DNA of 64,000 nucleotides. Origin: Salipaludibacillus aurantiacus (GTDB lineage: Bacteria > Bacillota > Bacilli > Bacillales > Salisediminibacteriaceae). A program made the position numbers and the translations under genes. Shown here one piece after another: positions 16,861-26,385 of the stretch. Below the pieces are notes generated by a model, which was given only the letters and a program-made list of their open reading frames with translations, was not told the origin of the DNA and did no database searches. The stretch is from assembly GCF_900111295.1 (NCBI RefSeq), contig NZ_FOGT01000001.1, forward strand, positions 124,001-188,000, in the 5' to 3' direction. The first letter of the stretch is position 1; every line of letters begins with the position of its first letter.

Positions 16861-16989
16861 ATGAAAAAGCAACGAAATGAAAGTAAGGAGCAGCTTAGGA
16901 AAGATTACCGCACGGATAGTAAATTTCCAAAAGACGCACAGGGACATATAGATAAAAAGAACGTTGGTCCAGATCGTCCTTCCACTTAA
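16861..16989 (+). CDS. 42-aa basic hydrophilic protein, possibly sporulation-linked
   Basis: A short gene with a near-perfect ribosome site (GAGGGAGGTG) 6 bases before the ATG and a terminator 20 bp after the stop. The protein starts MKKQRNESKEQLRKDY and ends KNVGPDRPST; it is highly charged and has no hydrophobic core, membrane segment or Cys, like the minor small acid-soluble spore proteins, though I cannot match it to a named family. Divergent from racA. The coding call rests on the ribosome site, flanking signals and amino-acid composition. Confidence 0.68.
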   Translation: MKKQRNESKEQLRKDYRTDSKFPKDAQGHIDKKNVGPDRPST

Positions 16990-17008
16990 TTAAGCCAATA
17001 AACTAATT

Positions 17009-17047
17009 AAAACGGTAACGGGGCTTTTCCTGTATTACCGTTTTTTT
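17009..17047 (+). terminator. terminator after the 42-codon gene
   Basis: AAAACGGTAA / TTACCGTTTT stem with a 16-base loop, followed by a run of seven T. Also usable by the convergent yppC. Confidence 0.85.
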
Positions 17048-17091
17048 ATACGCAGCTTCAATGCAGGAGCTGAACAAGCCACTAATGCATT

Positions 17092-18060
17092 TTATCCCTC
17101 TTCTTTCAAATCACTAATTAAAAAAGCAGCTTTTCCCGCAATTTCAAGTTGTGATTGTTTAGTTAAATACCATTTTGTCAGGCAGTATGACCGGGGAGGC
17201 TTTATTCGTTTAAATAATTGCCGGTCTGGATTATACCTCGGATCATTTGACCAGTCAGTTCTATGTTCATCATTATGGTGAATTTCCGGGAATTTGAACC
17301 TGAGTGGAAGGTGCCCGGCATTTTTATGGATATTAGGAATATCAATCGCCCGGTTTCCGAAGTAAGCATAATTAACAAAGTAGGAATAGATGCTATGTTT
17401 CTCTGGTGACTTTAACAGGATCCACGCCAGTTCTTTCCCCAACTTAATTCTTTTTCTTACATCCGGGAAGTGTGTGACAGATGCACCGTAAAGGTTACCA
17501 GTGTTGGAAGGAAACAATACGGTACTGAAGTGCAGCCGTTCCTGCCATTTAAAAACAGCTTTTTTAAAAAGGGTTTCTTTAAAGAAGGGTGCATTAATAA
17601 CTGGTTTATCAATGACATGCTGCTCATTTACAATTAGAGCCTCCATCAGCCTCTGAGTATTTTGACTGCTCCAGAAATACTCCCATTCCTTAATCATCCA
17701 TCCGGCAACTTTAAATTCCGACAGTTTATTAAATAAAGGCCTGCCTGTCTTTTTTGAGAACTCGTAAATCAGTAATTGAGGATAAGCATCAGAAAATATC
17801 ATCCAGTTAGCTCTTTCAAAAGTTATAAAAAACCTTCTTCTCCATTCCTTGGATAACAGCCGGCTCAGCGGCTCTCCTGTTAAATCACTCATTGACCATC
17901 CCGCATTCCTCGAAACCATACTTGCTAAATAAGCCCACTTCATTTCAGGATTGCGGAGGAAATATTCCTTATATGCCTCTGTTCGTGAAATATTATCTTT
18001 ATTTAAACGCCCAGTCTGCTGCTTTATCCAGCTAATTGCAATTTCAGCCGGTTCCTTCAT
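17092..18060 (-). CDS. yppC: YppC family protein (DUF2515)
   Basis: 322-aa soluble protein of unknown function, recognised by length, by blocks such as SMVSRNAGWSMSDL (near 48-61) and SYFVNYAYFGNRAI (near 226-239), and by its position divergent from recU, as in B. subtilis. It is rich in aromatic residues and has no catalytic motif I can name. Its divergent neighbour recU starts 168 bp away. Confidence 0.87.
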   Translation of the reverse strand: MKEPAEIAISWIKQQTGRLNKDNISRTEAYKEYFLRNPEMKWAYLASMVSRNAGWSMSDLTGEPLSRLLSKEWRRRFFITFERANWMIFSDAYPQLLIYEFSKKTGRPLFNKLSEFKVAGWMIKEWEYFWSSQNTQRLMEALIVNEQHVIDKPVINAPFFKETLFKKAVFKWQERLHFSTVLFPSNTGNLYGASVTHFPDVRKRIKLGKELAWILLKSPEKHSIYSYFVNYAYFGNRAIDIPNIHKNAGHLPLRFKFPEIHHNDEHRTDWSNDPRYNPDRQLFKRIKPPRSYCLTKWYLTKQSQLEIAGKAAFLISDLKEEG

Positions 18061-18228
18061 ACAACCACCCTTTTCCTCTATGCATGATCACTCCCTTATT
18101 CTCTCTCGCCTTCTCGCTTCTTACTCAGCTGAAAATAGCCATAAAGTCTATTCTCTTAATAATTAAATATGGTAAGATATAGTGATGATTTCTTTTCCTT
18201 TGAAAAATGACGGTAGAAAAGGAAGTTG

Positions 18229-18843
18229 ATGATGACTATTCGATATCCGAACGGAAAAAAATTTGAAAATAAGCGAATCCTTTCAAGGAAAAAAAACGTC
18301 TATAAAAAAGATGAACGATACAGTAATCGGGGCATGACCCTGGAGGAGGATATTAACGAATCTAACCAGTATTACCGCTCGCATAAACGGGCCGTCATTC
18401 ATAAGAAACCTACCCCCCTGCAGATTGTAAAAGTAAACTACCCGAAACGGAGTGCAGCTGTAGTGACTGAAGCTTACTTTAAGAAACCTTCTACAACTGA
18501 TTACAACGGGGTTTACAGAGGTTATTATATAGATTTTGAAGCTAAAGAAACAAAAAATAAACAAAGTTTCCCATTAAAAAATTTCCATTCCCATCAGATA
18601 CAGCATATGAAAGAAGTGCTGAACCATGGAGGTTTAACGTTTGCCCTATTAAGGTTTTCCTTATATGAGGAAGTTTACTTACTGGAAGCTGAGGAACTCA
18701 TTCGTTTTTATGAAGAACAGGACACAAAACGGAAATCTATTTCGAAAAAAGATATAGAAAAATACGGCTATCATATTCCTTTAGGATTTCACCCAAGGAT
18801 AGATTACTTAAAAACTATTGATAAAATACTGGAAAACAGGTAA
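18229..18843 (+). CDS. recU: Holliday junction resolvase RecU
   Basis: Cuts four-way DNA junctions in recombination and segregation. 204 aa (B. subtilis 206). The metal-dependent nuclease core is [10 protein letters not shown] then IDFEAKETK (near residues 87-110), giving the Asp, Glu and Lys of the active site, followed by [10 protein letters not shown]. The region [15 protein letters not shown] near 35-49 is the N-terminal hallmark. ATG 18229 follows AAGGA by 5 bases. It is 35 bp upstream of ponA, the classic recU-ponA pair linking recombination and wall synthesis. Confidence 0.95.
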   Translation: MMTIRYPNGKKFENKRILSRKKNVYKKDERYSNRGMTLEEDINESNQYYRSHKRAVIHKKPTPLQIVKVNYPKRSAAVVTEAYFKKPSTTDYNGVYRGYYIDFEAKETKNKQSFPLKNFHSHQIQHMKEVLNHGGLTFALLRFSLYEEVYLLEAEELIRFYEEQDTKRKSISKKDIEKYGYHIPLGFHPRIDYLKTIDKILENR

Positions 18844-18878
18844 AGCAATTATCTGTACAGTTTGAAAGGAAGATGAAC

Positions 18879-21650
18879 ATGTCTGAAAACAATCTTTCCA
18901 GACAAGAGAGAAAACAGAACAATAAAAAGCGGAAAAAACCGTCAGGCGGGGAGCCTTCAAACCGAAGCGGCAAGTTTAAAAAAATAATGACTGCACTGGC
19001 TGTCATTCTTCTTACGATGATGATTGCAGGAGGTATTTCAGTTGTTGCTATTATAAGCAGTGCTCCTGATCTCGATCAGGATAAACTTATTCTTGCTTTA
19101 AACCCCGAAATTATGGATAAAGATGATGAACTAATTACAACGCTCCATGCGGCAGAAAATCGGCGGATGGCTAATATTAATGATGTACCCGATGTGCTGA
19201 AGGATGCCGTGCTTTCGGTTGAAGATGCGCGTTTTTATGATCATTTCGGTATCGATATGCGCCGGATCGGCGGCGCCATACGCGCTAATATCACCGGTGG
19301 TTTTGGAAGTGAAGGAGCCAGTACAATAACCCAGCAGGTCGTAAAAAACCTCTTTTTCGAATTTGATAAAACCATTACAAGAAAACTGCAGGAACAGTAT
19401 TTAGCTGTGCGTCTTGAGCAGCAGTTTACGAAAGATCAAATTCTTGAAATGTATCTTAATGCTATCTATTTCTCAGATTCTCGCTATGGTGTAGTTGAAG
19501 CAGCAAACTACTATTTCAGTAAAGACCTGGATGAGCTTACGATAGAAGATGCTGCATTACTGGCAGGTATTCCACAGCGGCCAAACGCTCACAATCCTTT
19601 TAATAATCCAGAGGGCGCTGAAAAAAGACGCAATACAGTTATTAACCGTATGCTGCATAACGACAAAATTACGGAAGAACAAGCAGAAGAAGCTATGAGC
19701 ATTCCAGTAGAAGATCAGCTTCAGCGTAGCGAACGGGAAAATCACCAATATCAGGCTTATATCGACCAGGTATTAGACGAAGTTGAAAGTATTGACGGTG
19801 TGGAAGCAAGCGATATTTATACCGGAGGATTAAAAATATACACTAACCTGGATCAGGACCTCCAGTCCCATGTCGAGCACGTCATGCAGTCAGGGGATGT
19901 TATCGATTATCCTGACGATCTCTTCCAGGCGGGCATTACCTTAATGGAAACAAAAACAGGCGAAGTAAGGGCTATTGGAGGCATGCGTGAGCCTGCACAA
20001 GGTGTGAGGCAGTGGAACTGGGCAACTAATCCGAGAAGGCAAGCCGGATCTTCGATTAAGCCTATTCTTGACTACGGGCCGGCTATCGATGAACTTAAAT
20101 GGTCGACTTACCAACAAATTGTGGATGAAGAATATACGTATTCCGATGGAACTCCTGTCAGAAACTTCAGCCGTTCCTTTGAAGGCTCTGTTTCTATGCG
20201 GGAAGCACTGAAAAAATCCTTGAACGTCCCTGCGGTTAAAGCCCTTCACGAGGTTGGTTTAGATAAAGCGCAGGCGTTCGGACAAAGTCTCGGCATACCA
20301 TTGGATGAGATGCATGAAGCCTATGCTTTAGGAGCGAACGGTGTGTCTTCCTATCAAATGACCGGAGCTTACGGAGCTTTTGGAAATGGCGGAGAATATA
20401 ACCGTCCGCACACTGTCAGAAAAGTTGAATTCCCTGACGGAACAGTCATCGAGCTTTCTCCTGAGCCGGAGCAAGCAATGAATGACTACACAGCATTTAT
20501 GATTTCAGACATGCTGAAAGACGTGGTTCAATCCGGAACAGGGACAGCTGCTCAAATTTCCGGGCTTCCGGTGGCAGGTAAAACGGGGTCCAGTAACTTT
20601 ACACCTGATGACAGAGAGAAATATAATATACCGGATTCAGCGATCAGGGATGCGTGGTTCGCCGGCTATACCACTGAATTGACTGCTGCTGTTTGGACAG
20701 GATATCCAAACGCCGAAGACGGGCAAATTATTATGAATAATAACGAACATCAAATCTCGCGGCATATTTTCAGGGAAGTCATGAGTTATGCCCATGAAAA
20801 CCGTGAAACTTCCGACTTTTCACAGCCTGATTCTGTTGTAAGAGTAGCAATTGAGAAATCAACCGGCAAGCTGCCGAGTGACTATACGCCGGAAAGCGAG
20901 ATTATTCACGAATATTTTGTAAAGGGAACGGAACCTTCGACCGTGTCTGAAGAGTTTGAAGAAGCGGAATCTATCCGTGGCTTGAAAGCTTCTTACGACG
21001 AAGAACAGCATGCCATCTCAATTGAATGGGATTATCCGGGCAATTTAAGAGATGAATTCAGTTTCAGGCTGGAGATTAAAGACAGCCAAAGCTCAGATTA
21101 TACTTTGGTAGATATAACTAAAGACATGCAATATATATTAGAGAACCCTGAATACGGGGAAACTTATTCCATTCGTGTTACTGCCCTCTCTGACGAAGAT
21201 GAGAATTTAACAAGCGATCCTTCAACAGTGGAAGTAAGAATTCCGGAAGAAGGTGACGGTGAGGACGACGACGAATTAAATGAAGAAAACGACATGAACG
21301 AAGATAATGAACAAAAAGAAGAAAATGAAGAAAACGAGGAAAACGAGGAAAACGAACTAAATGAGGAAAATGAGCAAAACGAGAATAATGAGCCTGACAC
21401 TAACAATGATGTAAATGAGGATAACAGTAACACAGGAAATAACAACCCAGGTGATAATGACACAAATGGAAGCAATAATGGAAACAACACTGACACTAAC
21501 AATGGAGAGGCCAATCAGAATGAACCGGAAGAGGAACCAGAAAATGAACCTGAAAATGAACCTGGCAATACCGATAATAACGAAGAACCACAGATCGAAG
21601 TAAGCGAAGAACCACCAAATAATGAAGATAATACCAGCAACAACGGTTAA
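18879..21650 (+). CDS. ponA: class A penicillin-binding protein 1A/1B with acidic tail
   Basis: Bifunctional peptidoglycan synthase: glycosyltransferase plus transpeptidase, anchored in the membrane. 923 aa. A basic cytoplasmic start and membrane segment (about 36-60) precede a GT51 domain with catalytic Glu near 115 (SVEDARFYDHFG) and GASTITQQ; the transpeptidase has SSIK (Ser near 391), SLN near 447 and KTG in VAGKTGSSN. A fibronectin type III domain (about 695-790) follows, then about 130 residues of Glu, Asn and Asp with NEE-type repeats. ATG 18879 matches the start of B. subtilis PonA better than 18873. A strong terminator follows. Confidence 0.95.
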   Translation: MSENNLSRQERKQNNKKRKKPSGGEPSNRSGKFKKIMTALAVILLTMMIAGGISVVAIISSAPDLDQDKLILALNPEIMDKDDELITTLHAAENRRMANINDVPDVLKDAVLSVEDARFYDHFGIDMRRIGGAIRANITGGFGSEGASTITQQVVKNLFFEFDKTITRKLQEQYLAVRLEQQFTKDQILEMYLNAIYFSDSRYGVVEAANYYFSKDLDELTIEDAALLAGIPQRPNAHNPFNNPEGAEKRRNTVINRMLHNDKITEEQAEEAMSIPVEDQLQRSERENHQYQAYIDQVLDEVESIDGVEASDIYTGGLKIYTNLDQDLQSHVEHVMQSGDVIDYPDDLFQAGITLMETKTGEVRAIGGMREPAQGVRQWNWATNPRRQAGSSIKPILDYGPAIDELKWSTYQQIVDEEYTYSDGTPVRNFSRSFEGSVSMREALKKSLNVPAVKALHEVGLDKAQAFGQSLGIPLDEMHEAYALGANGVSSYQMTGAYGAFGNGGEYNRPHTVRKVEFPDGTVIELSPEPEQAMNDYTAFMISDMLKDVVQSGTGTAAQISGLPVAGKTGSSNFTPDDREKYNIPDSAIRDAWFAGYTTELTAAVWTGYPNAEDGQIIMNNNEHQISRHIFREVMSYAHENRETSDFSQPDSVVRVAIEKSTGKLPSDYTPESEIIHEYFVKGTEPSTVSEEFEEAESIRGLKASYDEEQHAISIEWDYPGNLRDEFSFRLEIKDSQSSDYTLVDITKDMQYILENPEYGETYSIRVTALSDEDENLTSDPSTVEVRIPEEGDGEDDDELNEENDMNEDNEQKEENEENEENEENELNEENEQNENNEPDTNNDVNEDNSNTGNNNPGDNDTNGSNNGNNTDTNNGEANQNEPEEEPENEPENEPGNTDNNEEPQIEVSEEPPNNEDNTSNNG
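21246..21647 (+). repeat. low-complexity Glu/Asn-rich coding repeat at the ponA 3' end
   Basis: About 400 bp coding for an acidic tail, with 9-bp units (GAN-AAN-GAN codons) tandemly repeated around 21310-21380. The repeat could change length by slippage. It creates spurious Ser-rich frames on the other strand. Confidence 0.85.
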
Positions 21651-21656
21651 TTAACC

Positions 21657-21698
21657 ATAAAAGGGTATCATCCTGTACATCGGATGATACCCTTTTAT
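21657..21698. terminator. bidirectional terminator between ponA and ypoC
   Basis: Perfect 17-bp stem ATAAAAGGGTATCATCC / GGATGATACCCTTTTAT with an 8-base loop. The ypoC stop codon lies inside its right arm. Confidence 0.95.
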
Positions 21699-22219
21699 AA
21701 TAAGTACAACGCCCACTTTTTAGCTGATTCTGCATAAAGCTGATCAAGTGCTGTAAACGCATGGTGATGGCCAGCTGACTCTAAAATAAAGTTTAAACGC
21801 TCTTCCAGGTTGACTGGCGCATATGGCATGTGGTTAATAGATGAAGCAATACGGTGCAAGTCTTCTACCGGCTTTTCGTCCACCCAGTGATTACATTGGA
21901 TATAAAGCGCCGCATATTGAATCATTAATGATTTGGCATTAAACCTGTCCCGGTTTTTCAGAAAGGCCTTTATTATAGGCTTTCCATTATCCTTCCACCT
22001 TGTTTGAGCCAAAGCCAAAGAGTTGGATGGCTCTTCCCAGGGCCTGCTAATTAGCTCTTCCTTATCTTTCTTAATAAAGCGCTCGATGTCATCGTAAAAT
22101 AATAACTCAGGTTTGTAATTCTCTGAAAGAAATCCCATGTCCCCGTCTGTTTCTATAAATGATGTGGGGTCATAAAATGGTTTAATACAGAATGGTTTTG
22201 GAACAGCAACTGAGCTCAT
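21695..22219 (-). CDS. ypoC: YpoC family protein
   Basis: 174-aa soluble protein of unknown function, identified by position next to nth-dnaD and ponA and by the helical C-terminal block LMIQYAALYIQCNHWVDEKP near 98-117. It overlaps nth by 4 bp (ATGA), so it is translated together with nth and dnaD. No catalytic motif recognised. Confidence 0.85.
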   Translation of the reverse strand: MSSVAVPKPFCIKPFYDPTSFIETDGDMGFLSENYKPELLFYDDIERFIKKDKEELISRPWEEPSNSLALAQTRWKDNGKPIIKAFLKNRDRFNAKSLMIQYAALYIQCNHWVDEKPVEDLHRIASSINHMPYAPVNLEERLNFILESAGHHHAFTALDQLYAESAKKWALYLL

Positions 22220-22878
22220 TTTACTTCAATCCCTTTTTTCTTTAAACGTTTTTTTCCTTCGCGGCACAAATGAAGCAGAGGACATTCCATACATTGGGGT
22301 GACTGTGACTTACAATGGTACCGGCCGAAAAAAATGAGTCTGTGGTGCGTTTCGGACCATAACTCTTTAGGAATTTTCCGCATTAACGTTTTTTCCACTT
22401 CAAGCACTGAATCTTTCCATCTGCAAATACCGAGCCGTTTACTTACTCTTTCTACATGTGTATCTACAGCTATAGCCGGTTCATCAAAAGCAACTGATGC
22501 AACGACATTCGCGGTTTTCCTTCCTACTCCCGCTAAAGTCACCAGCTCATCTCTTTCACTTGGTACTTTCCCATCATACTTTTCTATAAGAGAATAAGAG
22601 AGCTTCTTAATATTTTTAGCTTTACTTCGAAATAAACCTATAGACCTTATATCCTGTTCCAGCTCTTCCAATGGCACTTCCATAAAGTCTTCCGGAGACT
22701 TATATTTTTTGAATAACCCCGGTGTGACTTTATTTACAAGCGCGTCTGTGGCCTGAGCGGAAAGAACGACGGCTACCAGCAATTCAAAAGGATTCGAATG
22801 GGTTAATTCACACTCAGCTTCGGGAAACATCTCCCCTATCGTATCAAGGACGTAGTCAATTTGTTTTTTAGTAAGCAT
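22216..22878 (-). CDS. nth: endonuclease III (DNA glycosylase/AP lyase)
   Basis: Removes oxidised pyrimidines and cuts at abasic sites in base-excision repair. 220 aa. Helix-hairpin-helix LVTLAGVGRKTANVV (near 108-122, with catalytic Lys), the catalytic Asp in AVDTHVERVSKRLG (near 138), and the [4Fe-4S] loop C..CxxC.....C in CKSQSPQCMECPLLHLC near 189-205. It is 3 bp downstream of dnaD, as in B. subtilis. Confidence 0.95.
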   Translation of the reverse strand: MLTKKQIDYVLDTIGEMFPEAECELTHSNPFELLVAVVLSAQATDALVNKVTPGLFKKYKSPEDFMEVPLEELEQDIRSIGLFRSKAKNIKKLSYSLIEKYDGKVPSERDELVTLAGVGRKTANVVASVAFDEPAIAVDTHVERVSKRLGICRWKDSVLEVEKTLMRKIPKELWSETHHRLIFFGRYHCKSQSPQCMECPLLHLCREGKKRLKKKGIEVK

Positions 22879-22881
22879 GTT

Positions 22882-23598
22882 TTACTCTCCATCTCCTTCC
22901 AGCCAATTATAACCCGGATGTCTTTTCTTCGGTTTTTCTTCAGTCTGCTTTGAATAATTTTTTGAAGAATGATGGCTCCGTACCTTCTCCCCATGGGCTT
23001 TCGCCTGTTCAACTGTTTTAACTCCGTTCTTCTTCCAATCAAACAGGATCCTGTCAATGTATCGAAAGTTTAATCGCGAAGAAACAACTGATTCTCTCAA
23101 TGCCGCTTCAATCATATACGGCTGGTGCCTGTCTTCGTCAAGCCACATAGAGACCATTTCCATCTCCATTGGCGATAAAGGCCTGGCAAATTCCTGCTCA
23201 AACCTTTGAAACAGACGCCCTTCTTCAGCTTTCTTCTCTTCGTCCTGCCCTTTCAATTCTTCTTCATTCAAAAGAAGGTGCAGTTTTTCAAATAAGGGAT
23301 CAATTGAAATTGATTCAGAAATTTTTCCTTCCCTGCTTTTAACTTCTTCGATTTCAATAAAACGATTTGTTAAAAGCTGTTTTAACTGCCGGGTGCACTC
23401 CTGTTCATCGATTGTCATTCGGTTCACCAAGTCTTGAGGAGTGGGAAAATCATTACCTTCCTGGTGAAACTGGCGAATGTGTATAAGTAATAAAAATTGC
23501 AAATCCGATAATCCAAGAGCCTTATAATGTTTAAAAAGAAGTCCAGGCATAGTAAACGGCTTTTCCAGGAGCAGCTGTAAGCTTAAATCTTTTTCCAA
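22882..23598 (-). CDS. dnaD: DNA replication initiation protein DnaD
   Basis: Helicase-loading and DNA-remodelling protein used at oriC and by PriA restart. 238 aa. N-terminal winged-helix (DDBH1, about 1-110), a charged linker, then the DDBH2 domain with the YIDRILFDW motif (YxxxIxxxW) near 188-196, and a basic tail ending GYNWLEGDGE. The start is TTG 23598 with GAGGTG 7 bases upstream. Operon with nth and ypoC; asnS is upstream behind a terminator. Confidence 0.94.
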   Translation of the reverse strand: MEKDLSLQLLLEKPFTMPGLLFKHYKALGLSDLQFLLLIHIRQFHQEGNDFPTPQDLVNRMTIDEQECTRQLKQLLTNRFIEIEEVKSREGKISESISIDPLFEKLHLLLNEEELKGQDEEKKAEEGRLFQRFEQEFARPLSPMEMEMVSMWLDEDRHQPYMIEAALRESVVSSRLNFRYIDRILFDWKKNGVKTVEQAKAHGEKVRSHHSSKNYSKQTEEKPKKRHPGYNWLEGDGE

Positions 23599-23635
23599 GT
23601 TGATTCACCTCTTTTCCTTAAATTTCTTCAAAAAG

Positions 23636-23690
23636 AAGATGGTGCTCCAAAAGGCCGGTTAAGCTCTTTTTGAAACACCATTCCCGCTTC
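23636..23690 (-). terminator. imperfect terminator between asnS and dnaD
   Basis: Long imperfect stem TGGTG(C)TCCAAAAG / CTTTTTGAAACACCA with a T-rich run on the minus strand beyond 23636. Some read-through into dnaD is likely. Confidence 0.55.
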
Positions 23691-23733
23691 TGTAAACTAC
23701 TATTGCTTTTTAGTAAATATGGCTGGTTCTCCC

Positions 23734-25023
23734 TTATGGGTAAAGGCGGTTTAACAGGCGTGGAAATGGAATGGTTTCACGTACATGTTCTGTCCCGCTT
23801 ATCCATCCGACTGTACGCTCAAGCCCTAAGCCAAAACCTGAATGAGGGACAGATCCGTATTTTCTTAAGTCTAAGTACCACTGATAAGCTTCCTGTGACA
23901 GATTGTGCTCGTCATAACGCTGTTTAAGCAATTCTTCATCATCAATTCTCTGACTGCCGCCTATAATCTCCCCATATCCTTCCGGTGCAATCAGGTCAGC
24001 GCATAAAACGACATCATCCCGCTCAGGGTGCGGTTTCATATAAAAAGCTTTAATGTCTTTCGGATAATTAGTAATAAATACCGGCTTATCATATTTTTCA
24101 GCTATAGCCGTTTCATGAGGAGCGCCAAAGTCTTCTCCCCATTCTATTTCATAACCTTCTTCTTTTAAGAATTCAATTGCTTCATCATAAGAAATTCTAG
24201 GGAAAGGAGCTTTGACATTTTCCAGTTTGGACGTATCCCTTTCCAGTGCTTGTAACTCCAGCGGGCATTTTTCAAGCACTGACTGGACTATAAAGCTTAC
24301 GTAAGCTTCCTGCAATTGCAGACTTTCCTCATGATCCATGAAAGCCATCTCAGGTTCTATCATCCAGAATTCAATAAGATGCCGTCTTGTTTTTGACTTT
24401 TCAGCACGGAATGTCGGTCCGAATGAGAAAACTTTCCCTAATGCCATGGCTGCTGCTTCCATGTAGAGCTGTCCGCTCTGGGAGAGAAATGCATCCTCAT
24501 CAAAATATTTTGTATGGAATAAGTTAGTGGTTCCTTCTGCTGAGCTTCCTGTAAGAATTGGAGGATCCACTTTAACAAATCCGTTATCATTAAAAAATTC
24601 ATAAGTTGCTCTAATAATTTCGTTACGGATTTTCATAATGGCATGCTGCCGTTTTGACCGGAGCCACAAATGACGGTGATCCATTAAGAATTCCGTCCCG
24701 TGTTCTTTTGGTGTAATCGGGTAATCATTCGCTTCGTGAATGACCTCAAATCCCTGCACGGTCAGCTCATAACCGGATGGGGCGCGGTCATCCTCTCTTA
24801 CGACGCCTGTTATGTACAACGAACTTTCCTGCGTTAATTCTTTAGCTTTTTGGAAGGTTTCTTCTCCGGCTTCTGCTTTAACTAATACGCCTTGAATAAA
24901 ACCTGTCCCATCTCTCAATTGTAAAAAAGCGATCTTACCGCTTGAACGTTTGTTAGCCAGCCAGGCACCAATTGTTACTGTTTCTCCAACATGTTTCCCA
25001 ACTTCCGAAATAGTCGTTTTCAC
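23734..25023 (-). CDS. asnS: asparaginyl-tRNA synthetase
   Basis: Class II aminoacyl-tRNA synthetase charging tRNA-Asn. 429 aa (B. subtilis 430). N-terminal OB-fold ([24 protein letters not shown] cut here to its opening, residues 12-35), class II motif 2 around [12 protein letters not shown] and motif 3 at [10 protein letters not shown] near the C terminus. GTG 25023 follows GGAGGG by 6 bases; an in-frame ATG 24 bp upstream has no ribosome site. I looked for a T-box leader and found none. Confidence 0.95.
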   Translation of the reverse strand: MKTTISEVGKHVGETVTIGAWLANKRSSGKIAFLQLRDGTGFIQGVLVKAEAGEETFQKAKELTQESSLYITGVVREDDRAPSGYELTVQGFEVIHEANDYPITPKEHGTEFLMDHRHLWLRSKRQHAIMKIRNEIIRATYEFFNDNGFVKVDPPILTGSSAEGTTNLFHTKYFDEDAFLSQSGQLYMEAAAMALGKVFSFGPTFRAEKSKTRRHLIEFWMIEPEMAFMDHEESLQLQEAYVSFIVQSVLEKCPLELQALERDTSKLENVKAPFPRISYDEAIEFLKEEGYEIEWGEDFGAPHETAIAEKYDKPVFITNYPKDIKAFYMKPHPERDDVVLCADLIAPEGYGEIIGGSQRIDDEELLKQRYDEHNLSQEAYQWYLDLRKYGSVPHSGFGLGLERTVGWISGTEHVRETIPFPRLLNRLYP

Positions 25024-25120
25024 ATTATTCCCTCCAGCAATCTGCATGTTATCTTTTAATAAGTGACATATCGCTTTTTATTATACCTTTCGTATAAAAA
25101 AGAAGTCAATCACACGGGAA

Positions 25121-25150
25121 GCACCTGTTTCCACAAATTGAAACAGGTGC
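25121..25150 (-). terminator. hairpin after aspB
   Basis: Perfect 11-bp stem GCACCTGTTTC / GAAACAGGTGC with an 8-base loop. The following T tract on the minus strand is weak, so termination may be partial. Confidence 0.6.
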
Positions 25151-25162
25151 CTCTCATTTAGT

Positions 25163-26344
25163 TTAAGAATGCTTCTCTACAAAACGCTTGATCCGCTCGA
25201 GTGCCCCTTCGATCTGATCAAGGCTGGTAGCATATGACAGTCTGATATTATCCGGTGCACCAAATCCGCTGCCAGGAACCACAGCCACTTTTTCTTCTTC
25301 AAGAAGAGCTTTAACCCAGTCATCTGTTGTATCATATGAACTCTTCTCAACAGCTTCTTTGACATTCGGAAAAAGGTAAAAGGCTCCCTGAGGTTTCACG
25401 CACGAAAAACCTGGAATCTCATTCAGTTGAGGATAGACTTTATTTAATCTGTCTTCAAACGCGGTGCGCATATGTTCAACAGAGCCGTCCTCCTCTGTAT
25501 ATGCCGCAATTGCGCCGTATTGAGACATGACAGCCGGATTAGAAGTCGTATGGCTTGCCACATTAGACATCTTTTTAATGATTTCCTTATTACCGGCTGT
25601 ATAACCGATTCTCCAGCCCGTCATGGAATGTGATTTGGAAACGCCGTTCACTATAAGAGTCTGCTCTTTCAGTTCCGGAGACAGCTGGGCAATCGACACA
25701 TGTTTTTTTCCGCCATAAATGAGCTTTTCATAAATTTCATCAGATACGATGACGATGTTATGCTTCAGGCAAAAGTCTCCTATTTCTTTTAATTCTGATT
25801 CTTCATACATGACGCCTGTTGGGTTACTAGGAGAATTGACGATTAACGCTTTTGTTTTATCAGTCACTGCCTCTTCCAGTTGCGCTAACGTCACTTTGAA
25901 ATCGTGTTCTTCCTTCCCTTCCACGAAAACCGGATTTCCCCCGGCAATTTTCACCTGTTCAGGGTAGCTCACCCAGTAAGGCGTTGGAATAATAACTTCT
26001 TCTCCTTCCTGTAAAATCGTCTGAAAAAGAAGTGAAAGAGAATGTTTTGCTCCACTTGTTACAATAATTTCTTCATTAGTATAATCAATGCCCTGGTCAG
26101 CTTTAAATTTATCAGCTACTGCTTTTTTTAAGTCAGGCAAACCGGCAGCCGGCGTATATTTTGTATGGCCCTCCAGCATCGATTTGTAGCTCGCTTCAAT
26201 AATGTACTGAGGTGTATTAAAATCAGGTTCTCCGGCACCTAAACCGATCACATCGTGGCCTTCAGCTTTTAACTGTTTAGCTTTTGCTGTTATTGCAAGG
26301 GTTGAAGATGGTGTAATGGATGTCACGCGAGAAGAAAATTTCAT
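25163..26344 (-). CDS. aspB: aspartate aminotransferase (class I PLP)
   Basis: Interconverts aspartate and oxaloacetate with glutamate and 2-oxoglutarate. 393 aa, full length. PLP-enzyme landmarks: NSPSNPTGVMY near 169-179, SDEIYEKLIYGG near 200-211 and the lysine-bearing VNGVSKSHSMTGWRIGY near 233-249. Fits the Ib subgroup typical of Bacillus. Follows ypmB by 41 bp on the same strand. Confidence 0.95.
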   Translation of the reverse strand: MKFSSRVTSITPSSTLAITAKAKQLKAEGHDVIGLGAGEPDFNTPQYIIEASYKSMLEGHTKYTPAAGLPDLKKAVADKFKADQGIDYTNEEIIVTSGAKHSLSLLFQTILQEGEEVIIPTPYWVSYPEQVKIAGGNPVFVEGKEEHDFKVTLAQLEEAVTDKTKALIVNSPSNPTGVMYEESELKEIGDFCLKHNIVIVSDEIYEKLIYGGKKHVSIAQLSPELKEQTLIVNGVSKSHSMTGWRIGYTAGNKEIIKKMSNVASHTTSNPAVMSQYGAIAAYTEEDGSVEHMRTAFEDRLNKVYPQLNEIPGFSCVKPQGAFYLFPNVKEAVEKSSYDTTDDWVKALLEEEKVAVVPGSGFGAPDNIRLSYATSLDQIEGALERIKRFVEKHS

Positions 26345-26385
26345 GATTTAATCGCTCCTTGTATATTAATTGGATTTGAAACAGC

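Noticed and set aside
21164-21514. 116-codon Ser/Phe-rich frame opposite the ponA tail
   Set aside because: It is the reverse reading of the Glu/Asn repeat codons (GAA and AAC give TTC and GTT); no start signals.
25024-25120. T-box leader for asnS
   Set aside because: No specifier stem or T-box sequence is visible and the gap to aspB is under 150 bp.
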